This document shows, piece by piece, positions 36,718 through 48,154 of a DNA stretch of 64,000 bases. The stretch is from the NCBI GenBank assembly GCA_026120185.1, contig JANUWF010001497.1, positions 1,476,501 through 1,540,500 of the forward strand, given 5' to 3'. The stretch's first letter is position 1; each line of letters starts with the position of its first letter. The position numbers and the translations under genes are program-made. The notes beneath the pieces were generated by a model, which was given only the letters and a program-made list of their open reading frames with translations, had not been told where the DNA came from and ran no database searches. The DNA comes from Voacanga thouarsii. Its lineage: Eukaryota; Streptophyta; Magnoliopsida; Gentianales; Apocynaceae.

Positions 36718-37540
36718 ATGGTGGGAGGATTTTTTAGTCATTTGGCCGTTATTCTTCGTGAGAATAAGCTAACAGGTCTAAACTATATAGACTAGAAGAG
36801 GAACCTAGACATAATACTCACTACTAGGGGGTATAAGTTTATCCTCTACGAAACCTGCCCTATTATCGGGGAGGGTTCCACCGCTAATGAGCACGAGACT
36901 GAGATGGCATGAAAGAAGGCTGACGAGATGGCTCGTTGCTACATGTTAGCCTCCATGTTTAATGTGTTTCAGTCCAAACACGAACACATGACCACCATGT
37001 ATGATATTAGCACTTCGTTAGCCATGATGTTCGCTAATAAGAGTCGACCCGTAAAGCGGGAAACTCTTAGGACGTTCATCAATACTAAGATGGCTGAGGG
37101 AGTATCAGTCAGAGAGTATATGCTCAAGATGATTATTGCTTTCGAGGAAGCAGAAGTCTTAGGGGTTGTTATTGACCCCGAGAGCCAAGTAGACATGATT
37201 CTCGAATCTCTTCTGGGCTCTTTTACTCAATTTAAGTTAAATTATAATATAAACAAATTAAACATAAGTTTAATCGAGTTAATGAAAGAGTTCTAGGTAA
37301 TAGAGAAGGTCATGAAGCCACAATCCAAAACTATGATTGTTAGGGCTTCTTCTTCCAAAACTGGGTCCAAGCCCAAAAAGTTCAAAAAGAAAAAGGAAAA
37401 TGCACCGGCCTAGCCCAAGAACCAACCCAATAAGCCCAAGAGTAAGTGCTTCAAGTGCGGCCAGAAGGGACACTGGAAAAATGAGTGTCCAGAACTTCAA
37501 GCCAAGAAAATCCCTACAGGTATTGTTCTCTATCTAAAGT
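36718..37540 (+). pseudogene. C2 gag
   Basis: From ATGGTGGGAGGATTTTTTAG in one frame: LRENKLTGLNYI, then a stop for Trp (36793), KRNLDIILTTRGYK, a second stop for Trp (36910), KKADEMARCYMLASMFNVFQ, VREYMLKMIIAFEEAEVLG, the usual Angela/Tork gag series. After a stop at 37294 a basic stretch leads to the zinc knuckle CFKCGQKGHWKNEC (37449-37490). Particle protein; dead copy. Confidence 0.88.
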
Positions 37541-37960
37541 CAGTTTCAATGGTTGGATCAACTTCTACTTGGATTGTTGATTCTAGAGCCACTGATTATA
37601 TCTGTAACTCATTGCAGGGTTTAGGAAGAAAAGAAAACTCCAGAAGGACGAACATGGACTACGAGTAGGAAATGGAGCACAAGTGTAGGCCCTTGCAGTA
37701 GGAGAGCTGGATCTTATTTTTTATTGTAATAGAGTAATTATTTTGAAGGATATTTTATATGTACCTGAATTTAAACAGAATTTGGTTTCAGTTGCAAAAT
37801 GTATAAATTGGGGATATTCTATTTTTTTTTCATTTTGGTATTACTATCTCTTTATTCTGGGCACATGTATGAAAATTTATTCTTCTTAAATCTTATAAAT
37901 AATCAAATAAATAATGCTCAATTTGAACCTTTAAGTAAGAAGAGAAATACCAATGTCAAT
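37541..37960 (+). pseudogene. C2 protease and pre-integrase region
   Basis: STWIVDSRATDYICNSLQGF holds the aspartic protease motif, normally DSGAT; the catalytic Gly is Arg here (AGA), so it is inactive. Then ILYVPEFKQNLVSVAKC, the typical sequence before integrase, and a frameshift near 37800. Confidence 0.8.
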
Positions 37961-38770
37961 AACTCATATCTTAGGCATCTAAGGTTGGGTCATATTAACT
38001 CAACTAGGATTCAGAGGTTAATCCATGATGGGTCATTGGGCTCATTAAGATTGAAAAGTTGGCCTCAGTATGAATCTTGCCTTATGGGAAAAAGGACCAA
38101 AAGGTCGTTCACCCAAAAGGTTAATAGAGCCAATGAGATATTAGGCCTTATTCACACTGATATGTGTGGTCCTTTGTCTACACCAGCTAGAGTGGATTTT
38201 GAGTACTTCATCACTTTCATGGATAATTGTATAAGGTTTGGTTATATCTACCTGATGAGACACAAGTCTGACTCTTTTGACAAGTTCAAAGAGTTTAATG
38301 CTGAAGTGAAGCGTCGGACAGGTAAACTAATCAAAACCTTATGATCGGATCGTGGTGGAAAGTACCTATTCGGTGAATTCAAGGATTACATGGTATATCA
38401 TAAGATAGTAGCTGAGAGAAAGAACAGGACATTGATGGACATGGTCCAAAGCATGATGTCTCATGCTATTCTTCTGATCTCTTTTTTGGGATATGCCTTG
38501 GAAACAATGGCATACATCCTAAATTTGGTGTCTTCCAAGTCAGTACCTAGGACGCCATATGAGATGTGGACTGGGTGTAAGCTAAGTTTGAATCATCTCA
38601 GAATATGGGGTTGTCCAACTTACATACTGATAAAGAGAAACAAGTTAGAACCAAGATCAGAATTATGTTATTTTGTTAGGTATTCAAAAGGGACAAAATG
38701 ATGTTACTTTTATCATCCCAATGAGCAGAAAGTACTGATAAGTACCAATACTAGATACTTGGAGGGTGAT
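37961..38770 (+). pseudogene. C2 integrase
   Basis: SYLRHLRLGHINSTRIQRL carries the two zinc-binding His; the Cys pair is reduced (YESC, first Cys to Tyr). The core has IHTDMCGP (first catalytic Asp) and SDRGGKY (second Asp, after a stop at 38342). A deletion of roughly 15-20 codons follows before VAERKNRTLMDMVQSMMSHA, which keeps the catalytic Glu. The end is TPYEMWTGCKLSLNHLRIWG. It would insert the DNA copy into the genome; here broken. Confidence 0.85.
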
Positions 38771-39611
38771 TAAAGTACTTCCACTGAAGGTTCAACAAGG
38801 TTGGAACTCGAGAAAAAGTTATCTTGGAATCAATTTCTTCTGACTCGATTGTGGAATAGGAAGAGGCACAGTCTCAAGAACCTATACAAACGGAGCCTCG
38901 TCATAGTAGGAGGGTATCTAGGGTTCCAGAAAGATGGATTGGGGAGGCTTTCAAGTTGGTCTCTGACCATCAGGAATAAGATTCCACTAGATACAAAGAG
39001 ACTATTACCAATGCTGATTTAGACCTATGGCATGAAACAATGAAAGCCGAGATTGAGTCTATGTACTTCAATCAGGTTTAGGATCTTGTAGCTTCACTTG
39101 AAGGGATAAAACCCATTGGGTGTAAGTGGGTATACAAGAGAAAGAGGGGAGCGGATGGGAAGGTGGAAACCTTCAAAGCTAAGCTTATGGCGAAAGGGTA
39201 TACTCAGAAAGAGGGAATTGACTATAAAGAAACCTTTTTCCCGATAGCCATGCTTAAGTCCATCCGTGTCCTCTTTATCATCACATATCATTAGGACTAC
39301 GAGATATGGCAAATGGATGTCAAGACGACTTTTCTTAATGGCCATCTTAGCGAAGACATCTATATGTCCCAACCGAAAGGCTTTATTGCTAAAGGCCAGG
39401 AACATATAGTTTGCAAGCTTAAAAAGTCCATTTATGGACTTAAGTAGGCATCTAGAGTATGGAACATTAGTTTTGACAAGACTGTAAAGTCTTATGGTTT
39501 CATTCAAAATGAGGATAAACCATGATGTACAAGAAATTGAAAGGCATAATGTGATTTTTCTTGTCCTATATGTAGATGACATTCTACTAATTGAAAATGA
39601 TGTAGGAACAT
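38771..39611 (+). pseudogene. C2 reverse transcriptase, part before S2
   Basis: After a connector (38771-39090) comes [38 protein letters not shown], then [20 protein letters not shown] (catalytic Asp). In a shifted frame YVDDILLIEND is present (about 39570-39605) just before S2. Stops and frame changes are scattered through it. Confidence 0.85.
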
Positions 39612-41983
39612 TGTAACACCCCACTACCTAGGCCCACCAAGGCCGGGGATGTCGCCCCGTCCAAAGGACAAGGGGTCTTTATAACTAGGTCACACAAATA
39701 AAAATTGCGGAATAAAAATAATACTTGAACTTAAATTTTATTACATCCCAAAAATAAATCCAATAAATCCATGAATAAATTCAAGAATACCCAAAACAAA
39801 TCCATAATAACATTCATCCACCCTCATCTTCCCCGAAACATTACACAAAATAAATTATCAGAAAATCTTCCAAAGTAGGCAATATCAAGCTACTCACCCC
39901 TACAGCAGGACCGACCTGAAATCATGGTAAAAATGGTGGTGAGATAGAAATCTCAGTAAGTCCGTGTGTGTTTAACTGTCGGGTGAAAACAGTTCGTGAA
40001 TGCAAAATATAAAATTCTTTATAAGAGATCACTGGCAAGCAATAAACATCCGTCAAAAGCAAGAGTGGTGTTTTGGCTTTTCCAGCCATACATAATTTAG
40101 AAAATCAACTACTCAAAAGAAAGGATTACGGGTTACCACACGTTGGGCCCCATAACCGAATGGTCAGCATGCCACACTTTGTGCATACCGCCGGTCAGAA
40201 TGCCACACTTTGTGCAGACTGACAAAAGTAGGTGATCGGCCTACTGGGCAAGATACTCCTCCTTCTCTATACCCAAACAACAACCGGGTGTCCATTCCGA
40301 CAAAATACAGTCACTTGACTGAAAAGAACACTGCTAGCTCGGACTGGCATGACCCACTGGACTGACGTCCTATCCAGGAAGGACTCACCCCTCAGAGGTG
40401 GCCACCTACTGAGAGACTTACCCTAACCCCTCAAAGACTAACCCTAGTAGTCCACCCTTATTGAGTACTCAACGTAACGTATCCCACTTGGGAAAAATGA
40501 ACAAACACAGTTCCACTTGAACATGGTAATTAAGGGTTTCTGAAATCTTTGTCAAAAACAGTTTCAGAAAAAGTTCTGAGTTTGAGTAAATCTGCTTATT
40601 AAATTTCAAATAACTCATCTAACGGAAATAAAATAGGAGACAACCCTCAATTGCCTTTACAAAAATGAGTGTCCATGCACTCTACATTTGGCTTGCCATA
40701 ATTAAACATTTTTCAACAATCAGGTTTTTATGCAGGAGCTTACCTGATTCTTGCTCACAATAAAGAGGTCCCCAACAGCTGACCTAACCCCACATGGCAA
40801 ATACAAATCACAATCAATTTCAAGCCACAATCCACTTCCTTAATTTTAAATCAACTCAACTTGCTACTACCATGATCCTAGTGTCCCGAGCTTTAAGGCC
40901 AAATAATAAATAAATAGGTTTATAGGTTGAGCCTAATCTAATATTTAAAATAACTAATGGTTTGGGAAATAAATTCCAAGATATTGAAAGTTTAAATCTT
41001 GCTAAGAAAAATTTAGAGTTTATTTGATCAAGAGTCCTAAGTGGTTATTAGGGAAAATAATGAGTTATTAATAATTTAGTTGTTAGAAAATAACTGATAA
41101 CCAAAGTTAGTTGAAAATGAATTTTAATGAGTCTTGCTTGGAAAATAATAAATAAGTTTTAATAGGCTTTGATTAAAAGATAATAATTAAATTTATAATA
41201 AGTAGTTTACTAATTATGATTATTTCCATAAAAGGCTTTAGTTGATTTCATTATTTTATAAAATATCTATATATTTTATTTTTCTATTAAAACTTTTATT
41301 TATTTGACTAAATTATCCTTTATATAAATATAATATTCCAAATCCACCCTTCTTAGGGTTTTTCAAAATCACTAGCAAAATTATATTATTAAATATTTTA
41401 TTCATGAAATAAAAATTTGCTTAGGGACAACTAGATCATGATCATATTTCCATGGTTATTCACAATCATGAACATATACAACCCTTCAATTCATCAAATC
41501 ATGCATACAAGTATAGATATCAATTTATTAAGACATGATCTAACCCCTACTAGCATAAATATGATCATGGTTTCAAAAATCCAACATGCATATAAATCCT
41601 ATTCATCAAAGGTGGCATAATTTCTAGCATACTTTATCACAAATACCTCCTATGACATGCATCAAACCTCATCATCATACTATCAACTAAGATAATCCTT
41701 CCATGCATAAATCCTATCTCCTTCACAATCATATATATATTCATACTTCAATCTCAACAATACATACTCAAACCCTATCATAATCCACCTTCTAACAACA
41801 ACATCCTAGAGACATGAATCTAGGATTTAAAAGAAAGATTGAAAGCACTTACTTGGTTGATGAATGCTTTGAAGGAGTTTAGAATGGATCTCAACTCCTA
41901 GATGCCTAAATTTGTCCAAGAAAGATGGAGATAGCATGACCATGGAAGATGAAGCCATCTGGCCAAGAGAGAGAGTTTTGGCC

Positions 41984-42017
<34 letters not shown>

Positions 42018-43959
42018 AATAGACCATTAGCATGTTTATTCACATATATTCTCACTTAAGATCAAAATTGGAGAAGATGAAGTTGTTAGAATAATCCTAC
42101 CTTGAAGGTGTTCTTGAACCTTCACAGAATTTTTTGGTTTTGATCCGAAGTAGCGAATTGATTTGTGGGGTTTGATGTTAAGAATGGTGTTGATGGACTC
42201 ACGGCAGTGAGTAGGTCAAATCTGGAGATTTTAGAGAAGGTTTGAAGTGGATTGGAGGGGTATTAGGTGAAAGGAAGAAGTAGGTGTTCTTGGTGTAGTG
42301 TGTGTGTTCTTGAAGGTTGAAGGAATTTGAGAGATTGTGTTGTGCAGCTGCCGAAATTCTGAGAGAATTAGGGCTGCCGAATTTTCTGTAGGGTTTAAGA
42401 GGTTGGTTCTCTGATTTGGAAGGGAAAAGGAAAGGCTAGTTGTTAAAATCCTTGAAGAATATTTTTAGGAAGTAAATTTGGAAACTAAATATGCTAGAAT
42501 ATCTTGATTGTTGGAGAGCTTTGGAAGTCTGTCATGGCTGACTGCTTTGAGCAGAATTTCAGTGGAATTAATGCTGGTTTAAGGAAGCTTATGGTGGCTG
42601 AAAATAGGGAGCATAATGGTGAAGAAGAAGTCTGGTTATTTGAGGGATACATTATGGAAAGTTGCTACACTATGGTGGCTGGAATTTTGGAAATCCATCA
42701 AGCATAATTGTAGGGATTTGTTGGAGAGATTTTCGGGCAGCCATGTCTGAATTTCGTGCAGAAGCTTAAGGGGAATAATGGAGCTATGTTACTGAAGGTT
42801 TAAGGAAGGTTTATGCAGAACAATGATGGTGTTTCGGCTGGAGGAAGATTAGGAAACAAAGCTGGACAATTGGACTACACAGATTTCGCTAGGCTGGAAT
42901 TTCTGGACAGCTTTTTCGGCTGCCATTTTCCAGCCATCTTGCAGTGAGTTTGAAGGGGAATTTTAGGGGTGTTCAAAGCTGGTTTCCAGACTTCTTCATG
43001 GAGGAAAAACTTGGCTAAAGTGCTCAATAAAATCTGAAAGAAAACAGCTTGATTTTGGACTCTTAAAGTTGCGATTTGTACAGGATTTTTTCCTGGTTTT
43101 GCTCCAGCTTTGAGTAGTCCGGAAATGGCTAAAGAATTCAGGTTGCAAGCTGATCCAAAAGACCATTTTTCTGGCAGCATTTGGGAGGGAATTCTAGCTA
43201 AGAAACTCGACACCTTAAAGGTACAATAAGTTGGAAAATTTCAGTTCATTCCAAGAAGGAAGATGAACTAGCTAGAGTGAATTTTCAGCAAGCTCACTAG
43301 AGGAATTTTTCCTCTTGGAATCTCTCACAACTCTTTCACATTTTCAAGCCATAAGAAGTCTTTTACTAAGACATTTTGATCCTACAAGACCACAGTACTT
43401 TACTGAAATTTCTGGAAAGAAAATGACTAGAACAACTTGATCACACTAATGAGTTGAGAACTAAGGAAAAATCAAAGATCAAGGAAAAATGAATTCCTCT
43501 TAGAAAATTCGAGTAGGGCAAGGAAGTAGAATGAGGATACTCCTAACATGTCTCTCTTAGGACATCATCACTCCCTACTCTAAGCATGTAAGGCCGAAAT
43601 TATTACTTCCCAAGCAAAAATAAAATTTAACCAAGCTAAAGCTCCTATGATGGAGTTTGAACCCAAGACCTTAAGAATTAATTTTCAAAGCTCTAACCAC
43701 TACACCACAACAACTCTTGTTGTTATTTTCACTAGCAACTTATTTCCTATTCAATCCTCAAGCTATCTCCCTATTTTCACCTCAGGCAAAAATTACCATT
43801 TTGCCCTTCTCACTCAATATTCACTAACAAGCCTCCAAGACATTAAAACTCAAATCCAAGGCACATAAAATCAAATAAAAATATATTTAATCATGCAATA
43901 AAGTATGTTATGCATCCCAACCCCCTTACTCTAAGGTTGGTTTTGACTGGGATTTCACA
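39612..43959 (+). mobile_element. S2: 4.3-kb solo LTR
   Basis: TGTAACACCCCACTACC to GGGATTTCACA, 4348 bp, with a perfect duplication AACAT (39607-39611, 43960-43964), in the C2 reverse transcriptase. Collinear with S1; it has a private tandem duplication of a GCCACACTTTGTGCA unit at about 40163-40216. A GA tract lies at about 41985-42014 and a tRNA-like module at 43648-43713. Confidence 0.92.
43648..43713 (-). other. tRNA-like A-box/B-box module in S2
   Basis: Minus strand: TAGTGGTTAGAGC (A box, 43690-43702) and GGGTTCAAACTCC (B box, 43652-43664), the best B-box match of the three copies. Same position in the LTR as in S1 and S3. Confidence 0.62.
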
Positions 43960-43964
43960 AACAT

Positions 43965-44911
43965 TGTTATCTACTAAGGTTTAGATGTCTAGTCAATTCA
44001 GTATGAAGGACTTGGGAAAAGCCAATTACATTCTCAAAATTAAGCTTCTTAAAAATAGGAAGTAGAAAATATTAGGATTATCCCAAGCGACATACATTGA
44101 CAAAATGCTGGCTAAGTTCACCATGGACTCATGCAAGGGAGCTCTAATCCCTTGTAGACATGGGTTGTCTTAATATTCTAAAGACTGTCCTAAGTCTCAA
44201 GAGAAAAAAAAACAAAATGAATAGGGTTCCCTACGCTTCGACTATGGGAAGTCTCATGTACGCTATGTTGTATACTAGACCAGATATCTACTTTGCTATA
44301 AGCTTAGTTAGTAAATATCAGTCAAACCCTTGGGAGGTTCATTAGCAAGCTGTAAAGCATATTTATTCTCAAGTACCTCAAGAGAACGAAAGATTATATG
44401 CTAGTTTACAAGGCTGATGACTTACTTCCTACAGGATACACAGACTCAGACTTCCAAGCGCATAAGGATGAGGGTTAATCCACTAGTAGATATATCTTCA
44501 CCTTGTCTGGAGGAACTATTTCATAGAAGAGTATTAAGCAATCTTGCATTGCTATCTCAACCATGGAAGCTGAGTATGTGGCAGTTTCGGAAGCATCCAA
44601 GGAAGCAGTCTAGCTCTGGAAGTTCCTTTCAGAACTTGGAGTCGTGCCACACATGGACAGACTAATTGTGGTGTACTGCGACAATACTAAAGCAGTCTCG
44701 CAATCCAAAGAACCCAGAAACCACAAGAAGGGGAGGCACATCAAAAGGAAGTACCACTTGATCCGAGATTTTATCTAGAGACAGAAAATCGTGATAGAAT
44801 AGATAGCCTCGAAGAACAACCTAGTAGATCCCTTCACTAAGCCTTTGACTGCGAGAGTCTTCAAGAGACACTTAGACACCATAGGGATGGACACCTACGG
44901 ACTTTCTTAGT
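43965..44911 (+). pseudogene. C2 reverse transcriptase end and RNase H
   Basis: Continues after S2 with FSMKDLGKANYILKIKLL, YIDKMLAKFTMDSCKGALIP, then RNase H: MEAEYVAVSEASKEAV, YCDNTKAVSQSKEPRNHKKG. Stops at 44524 and 44611 sit at Trp positions (ISW, AVW). It ends with DPFTKPLTARVFKRHLDTIG and a stop near 44909. Confidence 0.85.
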
Positions 44912-44915
44912 TTTA

Positions 44916-44932
44916 GAGTGTAAGTGGGAGAT
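44916..44932 (+). other. C2 polypurine tract
   Basis: GAGTGTAAGTGGGAGAT directly before the 3' LTR; primer for plus-strand DNA. Confidence 0.85.
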
Positions 44933-46830
44933 TGTTGGAATGTATATCCTCTAACTTAAGTTTTTTATGTAATTATCGAATTAATTAATAAAAGAATTTA
45001 TTCTCAAAATTATTTGTGAATTTTACATTACTTTTGTGCATGATTTCGTTTGGAAAAGACCCATTGTGTTTAAGTAAGTGATCCGTGTGAATAATGGTCT
45101 TTCACAGTAAGATATGGATCGCGAGTTACTTAATACATAAACATTTATTCTTAACCGATTGATGAGAATGAAAATCTCACCATGTTTAGGTTATTGTGTT
45201 ATGAATTTCAAATGAGGAATGGCTTACCTTTAGCCAGTGAGCAGTTCACTCACTTCATAGCATAAGCGTATTTCGAATATGTAGAACAGGACCTGTAATA
45301 GTGATTTCTAAAAGTACTATTTGGTAGAAACCTAGACTACTACTGCTACAGCGTGGACTAATACTCTACGGCTTGAGTATTAGTTAGTGGTCTGACGGAG
45401 CTAGAAGTATAGACTTTGATATGTTGTGATTGAAATTCTATCATAGAGCCGATATACTTGTATATTGGGTATATGTGACCAATTAGTTAAGACAAAATTG
45501 CACAAGATAGCTTCTATACAATATCGTATTTTGTGACTGTTCAAATGATTTAAATATCCAGGGCTCTGAGGAACATGACTTGGATGTTTACTTTAGGGTA
45601 GCTCCCTTGGAAAGCGAAAACATTCTAGGAAGTCCTGGATCATTAAATTAGAGGTTTAAGAATGGTATATGTCTTTTAAAGAGATGTTAGTACACTCTTC
45701 TCCTCTAAATGTATGGTGATGTGTAGAGGGATATTTTAGTCATTATACCTATAGGTCGGAGACTTTGCTAACGCAGCATTGTTCTCGGGGTCAGTATTTC
45801 CTTATGGTGATATTAGAAAATATTTAAAATACAAAATACTGTTATTTCTATAACATGGATATTTTGGTCATTTTAATAGTTAAGGCGATGTGTCTTTTGG
45901 CCTCTGGAATAGTCCATAAGTGCTGGTGGATTTGGGTGAAGGATTTAGTCTTGGATAAAATGGATTTTATTTTATTTGAGTAGCCTACTTTATTTATTGG
46001 ATTGGAATAAAATAAAAGGTCCAAAAAGAGAGTATTTATTAGCCTATTAGGGTTATTTAATTAATTTAATTATTGGACTTGTATTAGTCTAGAAATAATT
46101 AAATGAAATTAAAGGCTAAACCCAATGAACTAGGCCAAGGCTTGAGGTTTATATTGGTCCATTAAGTTATTTAATTAATTTAATTATTGGACTTGTTTCC
46201 GTCCAAAAAATAATTAAATTAAATTAAAAGGCTTAACCCAATGAATTGGGCCATTAGTCCAAAGGTTTGTTTAATGGCTTAAACATGACGTGGGCCTTAA
46301 GATTTCTGTTTGATTTTTGAATGCCCGGATAATAACATATCATTAAGGTTGTTGGGATAAAGAAGGGACAATAGAGGTTCACTAAAGTACATTCTTGTTT
46401 TTCCTCCAGAAGCCTCACGTTCTCTTCTCTCTCTCGTGTGTTCTCTGTGTTGTGAAAAACAACAAGAACAGAGACGCAAAACTCACCTGATTAATGCTTG
46501 GTAGCATTCTATCAGAGTAGGAAGATCATCCTTTTGATCCATAGCTATCACTAGGCGATTCAGGCAGTGGATATATTTTAGAAGCCCAAAGTCTTAGCGT
46601 TGATGAGACAAAGACAAAGGATGCAGGACAGCAACTAGAATTATCGACCAGAAGGGAACCAGAGACTTCTAGCATTTAGCAAGAAGTGGTCCAAACATCT
46701 TCTTCAAAGCCAACAAAGTCATTTAAACGCAGAGGTATTAAAATTTTAGAAGCTCTTCCACTACTATTGTTTCTGCATTTTTGTCTGTCTTGCATGCTTC
46801 TGTGATTTATTTTGCCGTACTACACCTTCA
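44933..46830 (+). mobile_element. C2 3' LTR
   Basis: TGTTGGAATGTATATCCTC to TACTACACCTTCA, 1898 bp, collinear with 31355-33223. Confidence 0.92.
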
Positions 46831-46835
46831 AAATC

Positions 46836-47074
46836 ACCACAGGAAGTGAAGTAGGATACTCTATTAAGGAAATTGAATTAGTCAGTTTTCTTGCAAGTAA
46901 AGGAGTAAAAGTACTACCAGGAAAATTAATAAGTAGCAAAGAGTACATAGAATCAACCTGGAATATTAGTAATATACTTGTAGAGCCCTAAATTATACCA
47001 ACTCGAGCTGAATATTATATAGATAATCAAGGAAATGTAAGTGTAAGATTCACAAATTACATTGAGCATCAATA
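46836..47074 (+). pseudogene. EPRV movement protein, C-terminal part
   Basis: Resumes the frame broken at 31354: GSEVGYSIKEIELVSFLASK, GKLISSKEYIESTWNISNIL, one stop, then NVSVRFTNYIEHQ and TAG at 47072-47074. Its end fits the end of a 30K-type movement protein. The 79-residue ORF starts 8 bases later. Confidence 0.75.
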
Positions 47075-47082
47075 GTCAGAAG

Positions 47083-47322
47083 ATGAGCAAGAATAATATT
47101 CAACAAGCCTTATTCCATCTTAATCAGATAAGCAGAGAAGATTTAAGTGCAATCTCTAAATTTAGAGCTAAACTAGTATATTATGTAGAAACAAGTAAGA
47201 ATAAAGACATGTTTAAACTAATAGATAGTTGGTTGTCACAAAATGAACAAATTCTTTATGAAAAGTATCATAGGGAATGGAAACAGACTCTGGTAGGATT
47301 AGGAGATCCACAATATGAATAG
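47083..47322 (+). CDS. EPRV 79-residue ORF of unknown function
   Basis: ATGAGCAAGAATAATATTCA; open to TAG at 47320. Residues include SREDLSAISKFRAKLVYYVE and MFKLIDSWLSQNEQILYEKY. Mainly helical and charged, without Cys or membrane segment. An in-frame TTG at 47062 overlaps the movement-protein stop, but I prefer the ATG. Its last 8 bases (ATGAATAG) contain the dUTPase start. It could correspond to the small virion-associated or accessory ORFs of caulimovirids; I do not recognise it. It is one of the few undamaged viral frames here. Confidence 0.6.
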   Translation: MSKNNIQQALFHLNQISREDLSAISKFRAKLVYYVETSKNKDMFKLIDSWLSQNEQILYEKYHREWKQTLVGLGDPQYE

Positions 47323-47732
47323 ACGATTTCATATTCTTAACCCAGAAGCAGAGCTTCCAGAAAGAGTGACTATTGGAAGTGTTGGATATGATATTTGCAT
47401 CCCCATAACTGTAATAATTAATCCTTTATCAACATTAAAAATTGATACAGGAATAGGTACAAAAATGGAATTGGATGAAGTCTTCCTAATAGCGCCTAGA
47501 TCATCCTTACATGAAAAGGGTCTAAGTCTAGCAAATACTGTAGGAATAATAGATGTTGATTACAAAGGTTAATTAAAACTTGTAATTAAAAATCATAAAT
47601 TTCATCCTGTTCAAATACTAAAAAGAGAAAAAATAGTGCAAGGCATTTTCCTTAAGTATTTAACGGTAATAGATGAAGTAACAACCCCCTATATTTAGAA
47701 GATCAGGATCTTTTGGGAGTACTTCAACATGA
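47315..47732 (+). pseudogene. EPRV dUTPase
   Basis: All five dUTPase motifs are recognisable in order: 1, SVGYDI (about residue 24); 2, APRSSL; 3, GIIDVDYKG; 4, KREKIVQGIF; 5, RSGSFGSTST at the C-terminus. The enzyme turns dUTP into dUMP, keeping uracil out of new DNA. Length of about 138 codons matches trimeric dUTPases. Two breaks: TAA at 47570 just after motif 3, and a one-base shift at the CCCCC run (about 47685) before motif 5. The ATG overlaps the previous ORF by 8 bases, and the TGA overlaps the coat-protein ATG (ATGA, 47729-47732). A host gene capture is unlikely because introns are absent and viral ORFs flank it on both sides. Confidence 0.85.
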
Positions 47733-48120
47733 GTTCTTATTACTGTGTAGAATATGAACCTTATGAAATTTAGATTCCGTGTATCCAAATTATGATTGGA
47801 CACAACATTTTAAGGAAAAACCTAAATTAGATATAGCAAATTTTTACCTCAGAGTGCAAGGCATTCATATGGTTTAACCAAAATTTCCTCAGAGTAGACA
47901 AGAAAGTGTATTGGAGCCAATAATTAGTTTAGATGATTCAAAAAATATAGATAATACAAATTTTAAAAATTGGATCAATATGAACCCTAGTACAAGTGGG
48001 ACGACACAAATAGATGAAAGTCCAAGTTATGGTGTACCATCCTCAAGAACTACACAGTTACCTAGAAGAGAACCTTCTAGAATTGAACCAACTAGTGATG
48101 GAGGAAAAATTTACAAGTTT

Positions 48121-48154
<34 letters not shown>

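Larger units (their letters stand above)
31355..46830 (+). mobile_element. C2: Angela/Tork-like Ty1/copia element inside the EPRV
   Basis: Complete outline: 5' LTR 31355-33223, tRNA-Met primer site, long leader, gag, protease, integrase, reverse transcriptase, RNase H, polypurine tract, 3' LTR 44933-46830. The perfect duplication AAATC (31350-31354, 46831-46835) flanks it, and viral movement-protein coding resumes directly after it. Guests are L4 (33405-35096) and S2 (39612-43959). The LTRs differ at about a dozen sites in their first 136 bases, and all genes carry stops. Confidence 0.92.

Noticed and set aside
39094..39624. 176-codon open frame on the minus strand
   Set aside because: Antisense to the C2 reverse transcriptase, whose motifs are clear on the plus strand.
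39612..43959. Helitron or DNA transposon as the identity of the 4.3-kb units
   Set aside because: TG/CA ends with 5-bp target duplications fit an LTR; Helitrons give no duplication, and no terminal inverted repeats or transposase are seen.
47315..47732. dUTPase as a captured host gene copy (retropseudogene)
   Set aside because: No poly(A) tail or target duplication; overlaps with viral ORFs on both sides and repetition of the same tail at 55946-55958 favour a viral gene, although a tree is needed to settle its origin.
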